Assembly (NCBI RefSeq): GCF_007665395.1
Contig: NZ_VDND01000013.1
Coordinates: forward strand, 62,001 to 126,000
Source: Pseudomonas oryzihabitans
GTDB lineage: Bacteria > Pseudomonadota > Gammaproteobacteria > Pseudomonadales > Pseudomonadaceae
DNA length: 64,000 nucleotides
Direction: 5' to 3'
Under the pieces are notes generated by a model that saw only the letters and a list, made by a program, of their open reading frames with translations, did no database searches and was not told the origin of the DNA. Below are positions 57,725 through 64,000 of this stretch, in pieces. The position numbers were made by a program, and so were the translations under genes. How positions within the stretch are numbered: the stretch's first letter is position 1; every line of letters begins with the position of its first letter.

Positions 57725-59074
57725 ATGCCGCGGATCCACAAGGCCGAATTCGCCCGTCGCCGCCGCGCCCTGATGGCCGAGATCGGCCACGGCGGCATCG
57801 CCCTGCTGCCCGCCGCGCCTGTCTGTCTGCGCAATCGCGACATCGAGCAGCCCTATCGCCAGGACAGCGACTTCCAGTACCTCACCGGCTTTCCCGAACC
57901 CGAAGCCCTGGCCGTGCTAATTCCCGGCCGGGCCCATGGCGAATACCTGCTGTTCTGCCGCGAGCGGGACGCCGAGCTGGAGCGCTGGGAGGGGCGGCGC
58001 GCCGGCCAGGAAGGAGCACTGGCCGACTATGGCGCCGACGACGCCTTTCCCATCGGCGACCTGGACGACATCCTGCCGGGCCTGCTGGAAGGCCGCGAGC
58101 GGGTCTACTACGCCATGGGCGCCCACCCGGAATTCGAGCGGCAATTGCTCAACTGGATCGAACTGATCCGCGCCAAGGCCGACCAGGGCGCCTCGCCACC
58201 GCGGGAATTGCTGGCGCTGGATACCCTGCTGCACGACAGCCGGCTGTACAAGTCGGCCGCCGAGGTGCGGCTGCTCAAGGCGGCCGCCGAGCTGACCTGC
58301 GCCGCCCACCTGCGTGCCATGCAGGCCTGCCGGCCGGGCCTGCGCGAATACCACCTGGAGGCGGAGCTGGACTACTGCTTCCGCCAGGGTGGGGCACGGC
58401 TGGCGGCCTATGGCTCCATCGTCGCGGCCGGTGCCAATGCCTGCGTCATGCACTACCAGGCCAACGATGCGCCCCTACGTGACGGCGAGCTGGTGCTGAT
58501 CGACGCCGGCTGCGAGCTGGACTGCTATGCCAGCGACGTGACCCGCACCTTTCCAGTCAATGGCCGCTTCTCGCCCGAGCAGCGGCAGCTGTACGACATC
58601 GTGCTGGAGGCCAACCAGGCCGCCATCGCCTGCGTGGCGCCCGGACGGCACTGGAACGAACCCCACGAGGCCACGGTCAGGGTGATCACCGCGGGGCTGT
58701 TGGCCCTGGGCCTGCTCCAGGGCGAGCTGGATGACCTGATCGACTCCGGCGCCTGTCGCGACTTCTACATGCACCGCGCCGGCCATTGGCTCGGGCTGGA
58801 TGTGCACGACGTCGGCGAATACCGCATCGGCGACCAGTGGCGGATGCTGGAGCCGGGCATGGTGCTGACCGTGGAGCCCGGCCTGTACATCCCGGCGGAT
58901 GCCGAGGTGCCGCGCAAATGGCGCGGCCTGGGTATCCGTATCGAGGACGAGGTGCTGGTGACGCGCAGCGGTTGCGAGGTGCTGACCGCCGGCCTGCCCA
59001 AGGCGGCCGCGGAGATCGAAGGCTTGATGGCGGCCGCGCGCGACCGCCGGGAGAACGCTCATGCAACGTCCTGA
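57725..59074 (+). CDS. pepP: Xaa-Pro aminopeptidase PepP
   Basis: This 449-aa M24B metallopeptidase removes N-terminal residues before proline. The pita-bread metal ligands are the Asp pair in LIDAGCELDCYASDVTRTF (about residues 259-270), His in MHRAGHWLGLDVHD (about 350), Glu in LTVEPGLYIP and Glu in IRIEDEVLVT. The N-terminal creatinase-like domain is present (FQYLTGFPEPEALAVL). It overlaps ubiH by 14 bases. Confidence 0.95.
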   Translation: MPRIHKAEFARRRRALMAEIGHGGIALLPAAPVCLRNRDIEQPYRQDSDFQYLTGFPEPEALAVLIPGRAHGEYLLFCRERDAELERWEGRRAGQEGALADYGADDAFPIGDLDDILPGLLEGRERVYYAMGAHPEFERQLLNWIELIRAKADQGASPPRELLALDTLLHDSRLYKSAAEVRLLKAAAELTCAAHLRAMQACRPGLREYHLEAELDYCFRQGGARLAAYGSIVAAGANACVMHYQANDAPLRDGELVLIDAGCELDCYASDVTRTFPVNGRFSPEQRQLYDIVLEANQAAIACVAPGRHWNEPHEATVRVITAGLLALGLLQGELDDLIDSGACRDFYMHRAGHWLGLDVHDVGEYRIGDQWRMLEPGMVLTVEPGLYIPADAEVPRKWRGLGIRIEDEVLVTRSGCEVLTAGLPKAAAEIEGLMAAARDRRENAHATS

Positions 59075-60242
59075 TATCGCCATCATCGGTGGTGGCCTGG
59101 TGGGTGCCAGCCTGGCGCTAGCCCTGCAGGCCGGCGCCAAGGCGCGCGGTTGGCGCATCCTGCTGGTGGAGCCCTTCGCTCCCGGCGATACCTACCAGCC
59201 CAGCTACGACGCCCGCTCCTCGGCGCTGTCCTACGGCTCGCGGCTGATCTACCAGCGACTGGGGGTCTGGGACGCCCTGGCCGAGCACGCCGAGGCGATC
59301 GGTGAGATCCAGGTGTCCGACCAGGGCCGCTTCGGCGTGACCCGGTTGCTCGCTCGCGACGAGAACCTGCCGGCGCTGGGCTACGTGGTGGAGAACGCCT
59401 GGATCGGCCAGGTGCTCTGGCAGGCGCTGGATCGCGAGGTGGTGGATTGGCGCTGCCCGGCCGAGGTGCGCCGGCTGACCGCCCTGGCCGACGGCTATCG
59501 CCTGGAGCTGGACGACGGTGCGACCCTCGACTGTGGCCTGGCGGTGGTTGCCGATGGCGGCCGCTCGGCGCTACGCGAGTCCCTGGGCATCGAGGTGCGC
59601 CGTACCCTCTACGAGCAGACCGCGCTGATCGCCAACGTCTCCACCAACCTCGGCCATGGCGGGCGCGCCTTCGAGCGCTTCACGGCCCATGGTCCCCTGG
59701 CGCTGCTGCCCCTGCCGGGCCAGCGCAGCGCCCTGGTCTGGACCCAGCCGGACGGCGAGGCGCTGCGGTTGCAGCAGGCGCCGGAGACGGTCTTCCTCGC
59801 CGAACTGCAACGCGCCGTGGGCTATCGCCTGGGCAGCTTCACCCAGGTCGGCACCCGCCATGCCTATCCGCTGACCCTGCTGGAGGCCGCCGAGCAGGTC
59901 CGCCCGCAACTGGTGGTACTGGGCAATGCCGCCCACAGCCTGCACCCCATCGCCGGCCAGGGCTTCAACCTGTCGTTGCGCGACGTCGACAGCCTGGCCG
60001 ACTGCCTGCTGGAGAGCCCCACGGCGCCCGGCGACTTCGCCGTCCTGCAGGACTATCTGCAGCGCCAGCGCCTGGACCAGCAGCTGACCATCGGCTTTTC
60101 CGATCGCATCACCCGGCTGTTCTCCAACAGCCGGCCCTGGCTGAGTGCCGGACGCAACCTGGGCCTGGTCGGCCTGGAGCTGTGCCCGCCGGCCAAGAGT
60201 GCCTTCGCCCGCCAGGCCATGGGCCTGGGTACCCGTCCCTGA
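59061..60242 (+). CDS. ubiH: 2-octaprenyl-6-methoxyphenol hydroxylase UbiH
   Basis: This 393-aa flavoprotein monooxygenase has the FAD motif DIAIIGGGLVGASLALAL at residues ~4-21, a DG motif (VVADGGRSALRESLGI) and the GNAAHSLHPIAGQGFNLSLRD block near residue 290. It hydroxylates C4 of the ubiquinone precursor. The ribosome site (GGGAG) is within pepP. It is followed 19 bases later by its paralogue ubiI. Confidence 0.94.
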   Translation: MQRPDIAIIGGGLVGASLALALQAGAKARGWRILLVEPFAPGDTYQPSYDARSSALSYGSRLIYQRLGVWDALAEHAEAIGEIQVSDQGRFGVTRLLARDENLPALGYVVENAWIGQVLWQALDREVVDWRCPAEVRRLTALADGYRLELDDGATLDCGLAVVADGGRSALRESLGIEVRRTLYEQTALIANVSTNLGHGGRAFERFTAHGPLALLPLPGQRSALVWTQPDGEALRLQQAPETVFLAELQRAVGYRLGSFTQVGTRHAYPLTLLEAAEQVRPQLVVLGNAAHSLHPIAGQGFNLSLRDVDSLADCLLESPTAPGDFAVLQDYLQRQRLDQQLTIGFSDRITRLFSNSRPWLSAGRNLGLVGLELCPPAKSAFARQAMGLGTRP

Positions 60243-60261
60243 CCTGCGAGGAGAAACGAGC

Positions 60262-61491
60262 ATGCTGACCCATGCGGATCTGGTGATCGTCGGTGCCGGC
60301 ATGGTCGGCAGCGTCCTGGCCCTGGCCCTGGCCGACAGCGGCCTGTCGGTGGTGCTGCTCGACCGCGGCCCGCTCACCCCCGGGGCGGTCGAGAGCGACC
60401 TGCCCTTCGAACCCCGGGTCAGCGCCCTGTCGCTGGCCAGCCAGCGCATCCTGCAGCGCCTCGGCGCCTGGGACGGCATCCTGGCACGCCGCGTCAGCCC
60501 CTACCAGGCGATGCACGTCTGGGACGGCTCCGGCACCGGTGCCGTGCATTTCGATGCGGCCAGCGTGCATGCCGAGGTGCTCGGTCACATCGTCGAGAAT
60601 CGCGTGGTGCAGGATGCCCTGCTCGAGCGCCTGGCCGCGGCCAACGTCCTGCTGCTGCCCGAGGCGCGGCTGGAATTGCTGCGCCGCTCCGGCGACCAGT
60701 GGCTGGTGCAGCTGGCCGGCGACCGCCAGATCCGTGCCCCGCTGGTGGTGGCTGCCGATGGCGCCACCTCGGCGGTGCGCCGCCTGGCCGGGCTGGAAAC
60801 CCGCGAGTGGGACTATCTGCACCATGCCATCGTCACCAGCGTGCGCTGCGCCGAGTCGCACCAGCGCACCGCCTGGCAGCGATTCACCGACGACGGCCCG
60901 CTAGCCTTCCTGCCGCTGGATCGCGGCGGCGATACCCATTGGTGCTCCATCGTCTGGTCCTGCACGCCCAAGCAGGGCGAGCGGCTAATGGCCATGGACG
61001 ACGCCACCTTCTGCCAGGCCCTCGGCGACGCCTTCGAGCAGCGCCTGGGCCCGGTGGAGTGCAGCGACACGCGGCTGTGCATCCCGTTGCGCCAGCGCCA
61101 TGCCAAGCGCTACGTGGAACCCGGCCTGGTGCTGATCGGCGATGCCGCCCACGTCATCCATCCGTTGGCCGGCCAGGGCGTCAACCTGGGCTTTCTCGAC
61201 GCTGCGGTGCTGGCCGAGGAGTTGCGCCATGCCCAGGCGCGCGGTGAATCCATCGCCGAACAGCGGGTACTGGAACGCTACGAGCGCCGCCGCATGCCGC
61301 ACAACCTGGCGATGATGGCGGCCATGGAAGGCTTCCAGCGGCTGTTCCAGGACGACCGCCTGCCGCTGCGCTGGCTGCGCAATGCCGCGCTCAAGCAGGT
61401 GGATCGCCATTTCGAGGCCAAGGCGCTGTTCGTCCGCCGCGCCCTGGGCCTGTCCGGCGATGTGCCGGAGCTGGCCCGGGTGGTGGCCTAG
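60262..61491 (+). CDS. ubiI: 2-octaprenylphenol hydroxylase UbiI (VisC)
   Basis: This 409-aa paralogue of UbiH has LVIVGAGMVGSVLALALADSG at the N-terminus, VVAADGATSAVRRLAG in the middle, and the GDAAHVIHPLAGQGVNLGFLD block around residue 293. It is assigned to C5 hydroxylation in aerobic ubiquinone synthesis. GAGGAG precedes the ATG at 60262. It ends the plus-strand operon and is convergent with cysQ. Confidence 0.93.
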   Translation: MLTHADLVIVGAGMVGSVLALALADSGLSVVLLDRGPLTPGAVESDLPFEPRVSALSLASQRILQRLGAWDGILARRVSPYQAMHVWDGSGTGAVHFDAASVHAEVLGHIVENRVVQDALLERLAAANVLLLPEARLELLRRSGDQWLVQLAGDRQIRAPLVVAADGATSAVRRLAGLETREWDYLHHAIVTSVRCAESHQRTAWQRFTDDGPLAFLPLDRGGDTHWCSIVWSCTPKQGERLMAMDDATFCQALGDAFEQRLGPVECSDTRLCIPLRQRHAKRYVEPGLVLIGDAAHVIHPLAGQGVNLGFLDAAVLAEELRHAQARGESIAEQRVLERYERRRMPHNLAMMAAMEGFQRLFQDDRLPLRWLRNAALKQVDRHFEAKALFVRRALGLSGDVPELARVVA

Positions 61492-61501
61492 CGTCCCGGC
61501 C

Positions 61502-62344
61502 TCAGGCCTCGTCGACCGACCCGGCCAGCGCCAGCACCTGGGCGCGCCAGGCGGCGTCGCGGGGCAGGGCGAGGAAGTGCGGATTGAGGAAGGATTCGCG
61601 CATCTCGTAGGTGAGCGGCTGGCCGTCCAGGGTCAGCACCTCGCCGCCGGCGCCTTCCAGCACGCCCTGGGCGGCGGCGGTGTCCCACTGGGAAGTGGGG
61701 GCCAGGCGCGGATAGAAGTCGGCCTTGCCCTCGGCGAGCAGGCAGAACTTGAGCGAGCTGCCGACGCTGACCAGCTTGGGTTCGCCTACCGTATTGCCCA
61801 GTTCCTCCAGCAGCCGTTGCTGGGTCGGGCTGCTGTGACGGCGACTGGCGACCACGGTGAAGGCCTCTTCCGGCTGCTGGCGCACGCCGATCTCGATGCC
61901 GTCCTCGCCCTGGATGCGGAAGGCGCCCAGTTCGCGACCGCCGCTGAAGCAGACGTCCCGGGTGGGGATGCCGACCACGCCGAAGATCACCTGGCCGCGT
62001 TCGACCAGGGCCACGTTGACGGTGAATTCCTCGCTGCCATCGATGAATTCCTTGGTGCCGTCGAGGGGGTCGACCACCCACCAGACGTCCCAGGCGCTGC
62101 GCGCCGCGAAGGGGATGTCGCAGGCTTCTTCCGACAGCACCGGCACGTCCGGAGTCAGGCGCGCCAGGCCTTCGGCCAGTACCCGGTGGGCGGCGAGATC
62201 GGCGGCGGTCACCGGCGAGTCGTCGCTCTTCTGCCGCACCGCCACGTTCTGCCGCCAGAAGGGCAGGGTGGCCGCGCCGGCCTGGCGCACCAGGTCGATG
62301 ACGTTGAGCACCAGGGGCGCGGTGATGGAAACGGGCGCCATCAT
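61502..62344 (-). CDS. cysQ: 3'(2'),5'-bisphosphate nucleotidase CysQ
   Basis: This 280-aa Mg-dependent, lithium-sensitive-type phosphatase hydrolyses PAP to AMP. The metal site is built from VLSEEACD (about residue 70), WVVDPLDGTKEFIDGSEEF (about 90-108) and WDTAAAQGVLEGAGG (about 220). It overlaps the nudE stop with ATGATG, so the ATG at 62341 is an equal alternative. Pairing with nudE is conserved in pseudomonads. Confidence 0.94.
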   Translation of the reverse strand: MMAPVSITAPLVLNVIDLVRQAGAATLPFWRQNVAVRQKSDDSPVTAADLAAHRVLAEGLARLTPDVPVLSEEACDIPFAARSAWDVWWVVDPLDGTKEFIDGSEEFTVNVALVERGQVIFGVVGIPTRDVCFSGGRELGAFRIQGEDGIEIGVRQQPEEAFTVVASRRHSSPTQQRLLEELGNTVGEPKLVSVGSSLKFCLLAEGKADFYPRLAPTSQWDTAAAQGVLEGAGGEVLTLDGQPLTYEMRESFLNPHFLALPRDAAWRAQVLALAGSVDEA

Positions 62345-62907
62345 GCCGGGAACTCTCCGCGTTGGGTGAGCAGGTCGCGCACCAGGTAGAGGGCGGCCAG
62401 GGCGCGGCCTTCGGAGAAGCGCGGATCCTGCACCAGTTGCGACAGCTCGCGCAGGTCGACGCTGCTGACCTCGATGGGTTCGGGTTCGTCGCCCGGCAGG
62501 CGCTCGGGATAGAGGTCGCGGGCCAGCACCACGTGGATGCGCTGGCTCATGTAGCCGGGGCTGAGCGACAGGGCGGTGAGGTATTCCAGCCGCTGGGCGC
62601 CGAAGCCGGCTTCTTCCTTGAGCTCGCGATTGGCGGCGTCGAGGATCTCCTCGCCCGGCTCCACCAGGCCTTTGGGCAGCGACAGCTCATAGTCTTCCAC
62701 GCCGCCGCAGTATTCCTCGATGAGCAGGGCGCGGGTGGCATCCTGCAGGGCCACCACCATCACCGCGCCGTGGCCGGTGCCCTTGTTGGCCAGGCGCTCG
62801 TAGGTGCGCTCCTCGCCGTTGGCGAAGCGCAACTGCATCTCCTCGACGGTGAACAGACGGCTCTTGGCCACGATCTGTCGGGCGAGGACAGTGGGTTTCT
62901 GGCGCAT
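62341..62907 (-). CDS. nudE: ADP compounds hydrolase NudE
   Basis: This 188-aa Nudix hydrolase has the Nudix box GLVEPGEEILDAANRELKEEAGFG (about residues 80-103) with all key Gly, Glu and Arg residues. NudE cleaves ADP-ribose, Ap3A and NADH. ATG at 62907 has AGGAG 8 bases upstream; a longer upstream frame crosses the divergent promoter and is rejected. Divergent from yrfG. Confidence 0.93.
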   Translation of the reverse strand: MRQKPTVLARQIVAKSRLFTVEEMQLRFANGEERTYERLANKGTGHGAVMVVALQDATRALLIEEYCGGVEDYELSLPKGLVEPGEEILDAANRELKEEAGFGAQRLEYLTALSLSPGYMSQRIHVVLARDLYPERLPGDEPEPIEVSSVDLRELSQLVQDPRFSEGRALAALYLVRDLLTQRGEFPA

Positions 62908-62970
62908 GGACGGCTCCTGGGCTGGGCGGACGGGTATGATAACCCGCCTGTTATATGATCCGGAGTCACC

Positions 62971-63630
62971 ATGACCCCTCTCGACTGGAGCCGTATCGAC
63001 ACCGTGTTGCTGGACATGGACGGCACCTTGCTCGACCTGCACTTCGACAACCATTTCTGGCTGGAGTACCTGCCGCAGCGCTACGCCGAGCGCCACGGCC
63101 AGTCCCTGGCGCTGGCCAAGGCCGAGCTGGAGCCGCTGTTCCTCAGTCACCAGGGCAAGCTGACCTGGTACTGCCTGGACTTCTGGAGCGCCGAGCTGGG
63201 CTTCTCCATGCGCGAGCTCAAGGAGGAGATCGCCCACCTGATCGCCCTGAGACCCGATGCCGACACCTTCCTGGCTGCCCTACAGCGCGCCGGCAAGCGG
63301 GTGGCGCTGATCACCAACGCCCACCGCGATTCGCTGTCGCTGAAGCTGGAGCGCATCGAACTGGCGCCCTATTTCGATCGGCTGATCAGTTCCCACGATT
63401 ACGGCTTCCCCAAGGAAGAACAGCAATTCTGGCACGCCCTGCAGGCCGACTTCGCCTTCGATCCGCCGCGCACCCTGTTCATCGACGACAACCTGCCGAT
63501 CCTGCGCAGCGCCCGCGACTACGGCGTCGCCCACCTGCTGGCGATCCATGAGCCGGACAGCCGCCGCGGGCCCAAGGACAGCGAGGAGTTCGAGGCGGTA
63601 AGAAACTATCGGGAAATACTGCCCGTTTGA
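62971..63630 (+). CDS. yrfG: GMP/IMP nucleotidase YrfG (HAD family)
   Basis: This 219-aa HAD phosphatase has motif I VLLDMDGTLLDLHFDNHFW (about residues 12-30), motif II LITNAHRD, Lys in the KEEQQFW region and motif IV FIDDNLPILRSARDYG. It matches E. coli YrfG, which dephosphorylates GMP and IMP. The 63-base nudE-yrfG spacer contains ATAAC/GTTAT arms around CCCGCCT-type sequence, probably promoter. Confidence 0.92.
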   Translation: MTPLDWSRIDTVLLDMDGTLLDLHFDNHFWLEYLPQRYAERHGQSLALAKAELEPLFLSHQGKLTWYCLDFWSAELGFSMRELKEEIAHLIALRPDADTFLAALQRAGKRVALITNAHRDSLSLKLERIELAPYFDRLISSHDYGFPKEEQQFWHALQADFAFDPPRTLFIDDNLPILRSARDYGVAHLLAIHEPDSRRGPKDSEEFEAVRNYREILPV

Positions 63631-63637
63631 AGAAAGA

Positions 63638-63673
63638 CCCTCACCCCAGCCCTCTCCCAGGGGGAGAGGGGGT
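63638..63673. repeat. REP-like palindrome between yrfG and the LysR gene
   Basis: CCCTCACCCCAGCCCTCTCCC, interrupted, then GGGGGAGAGGGGG: another single copy of the dispersed family, 8 bases after yrfG. Confidence 0.8.
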
Positions 63674-63699
63674 AAAGCAGGCGAGAACGGAGTAAACCG

Positions 63700-64000
63700 G
63701 TGGACATCAAGCAGCTGCGCTTTCTCATCGCGCTGGACGAGACGCGCCACTTCGGCCAGGCGGCGGCGCGCTGCCACGTCACCCAGCCGACCCTGTCCAT
63801 GCGCCTGCGTGGCCTGGAGGACGAACTGGGCGTGGAGCTGGTGCGGCGCGGCCAGCGTTTCGAGGGCTTCACCGAGGCCGGTCAGCGCATCCTCGCCTGG
63901 GCCCGCACCCTGATGGCCGCCCACGACGGCCTCTATGCCGAAGCCCAGGCCTTCCAGGGACAGCTGGTGGGCACCCTGCGGGTCGGCCTGGTACCCCTGG
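63700..64000 (+). CDS. LysR-family regulator (partial)
   Basis: GTG at 63700, with GGAG about 8 bases upstream, opens a frame that runs off the window. The first 100 residues give the LysR winged HTH: MDIKQLRFLIALDETRHFGQ, then AAARCHVTQPTLSMRLRGLEDELGVELVRR. OxyR-like and other branches share this pattern, so no target can be named. P. aeruginosa has a LysR gene at the same place after yrfG (from memory). Confidence 0.88.
   Translation, partial: MDIKQLRFLIALDETRHFGQAAARCHVTQPTLSMRLRGLEDELGVELVRRGQRFEGFTEAGQRILAWARTLMAAHDGLYAEAQAFQGQLVGTLRVGLVPL

Overview
The window is high-GC chromosomal DNA from a gammaproteobacterium, almost certainly a Pseudomonas. The evidence is the gene content (bioBFHCD, Lrp-dadA-ridA-dadX-PauR, rep, pchP, zapA-6S RNA-ygfA-ygfB-pepP-ubiH-ubiI, cysQ-nudE-yrfG), two promoters of the Pseudomonas FliA (sigma-28) type, and dispersed REP-like palindromes. 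A complete xylose cluster (xylR, xylA, xylFGH) points towards the P. oryzihabitans/P. psychrotolerans type of species; that assignment is inference. No tRNA, rRNA, phage, integrase, transposase or CRISPR was seen.

Layout. 1-9058: xanthine phosphoribosyltransferase (xpt), a chemoreceptor behind a FliA-type promoter, a small motility-type protein, a secreted curlin-repeat (amyloid-like) protein, and the biotin genes bioB-F-H-C-D on the minus strand with a palindromic operator candidate in front of bioB. 9059-17430: a 149-bp tandem array, a phospholipase-D lipoprotein coupled to a polyamine-type flavin oxidase, the D-alanine catabolic block (dadR, dadA, ridA, dadX), a PauR-like regulator and a 123-bp tandem array. 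17427-22700: a DinB-fold protein and two paralogous secreted glycosidases. One is fused behind a GH5-like domain that lacks the usual nucleophile and a DUF4214 module. A repeat field follows.

22700-40170: Rep helicase, a secreted protein with an internal duplication, a MITE-like element supplying part of the ribosome site of a flavin reductase-like gene, a second FliA-promoter chemoreceptor, an AmrZ-like ribbon-helix-helix regulator, a possible operon alaX / 2OG-Fe(II) oxygenase / lysE-type exporter facing a LysR regulator, a sugar porter, a GcvR-like ACT protein, phosphorylcholine phosphatase, a citrate-type MFS symporter, an OPT transporter and a LysR regulator.

40190-51830: a second MITE-like element between that LysR gene and an aldo/keto reductase, a stress-type block (50-aa hydrophilic protein, a three-gene overlapping DUF3618/holin-X/membrane protein operon, Dps), then xylR divergent from xylA-xylF-xylG-xylH. 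No xylulokinase gene is present here. 51831-64000: glpT with a GlpR-like operator, a DUF5924/DUF2914 membrane protein, a FliL-like protein, an EVE-domain protein, a 49-aa membrane peptide, ygfA, 6S RNA, zapA and a ZapB-like protein, ygfB, pepP, ubiH, ubiI, cysQ, nudE, yrfG and the start of a LysR gene.

The most unusual features are the solitary curlin-like protein, the twin-glycosidase locus, the alaX-oxygenase-exporter set, and the repeat fields. One repeat field carries a copied tail of glpT and another array has an exact 149-bp period. Gene identities rest on reading the translated sequences and remembered family motifs; no database search was run. Remarks on PAO1 gene order are from memory.
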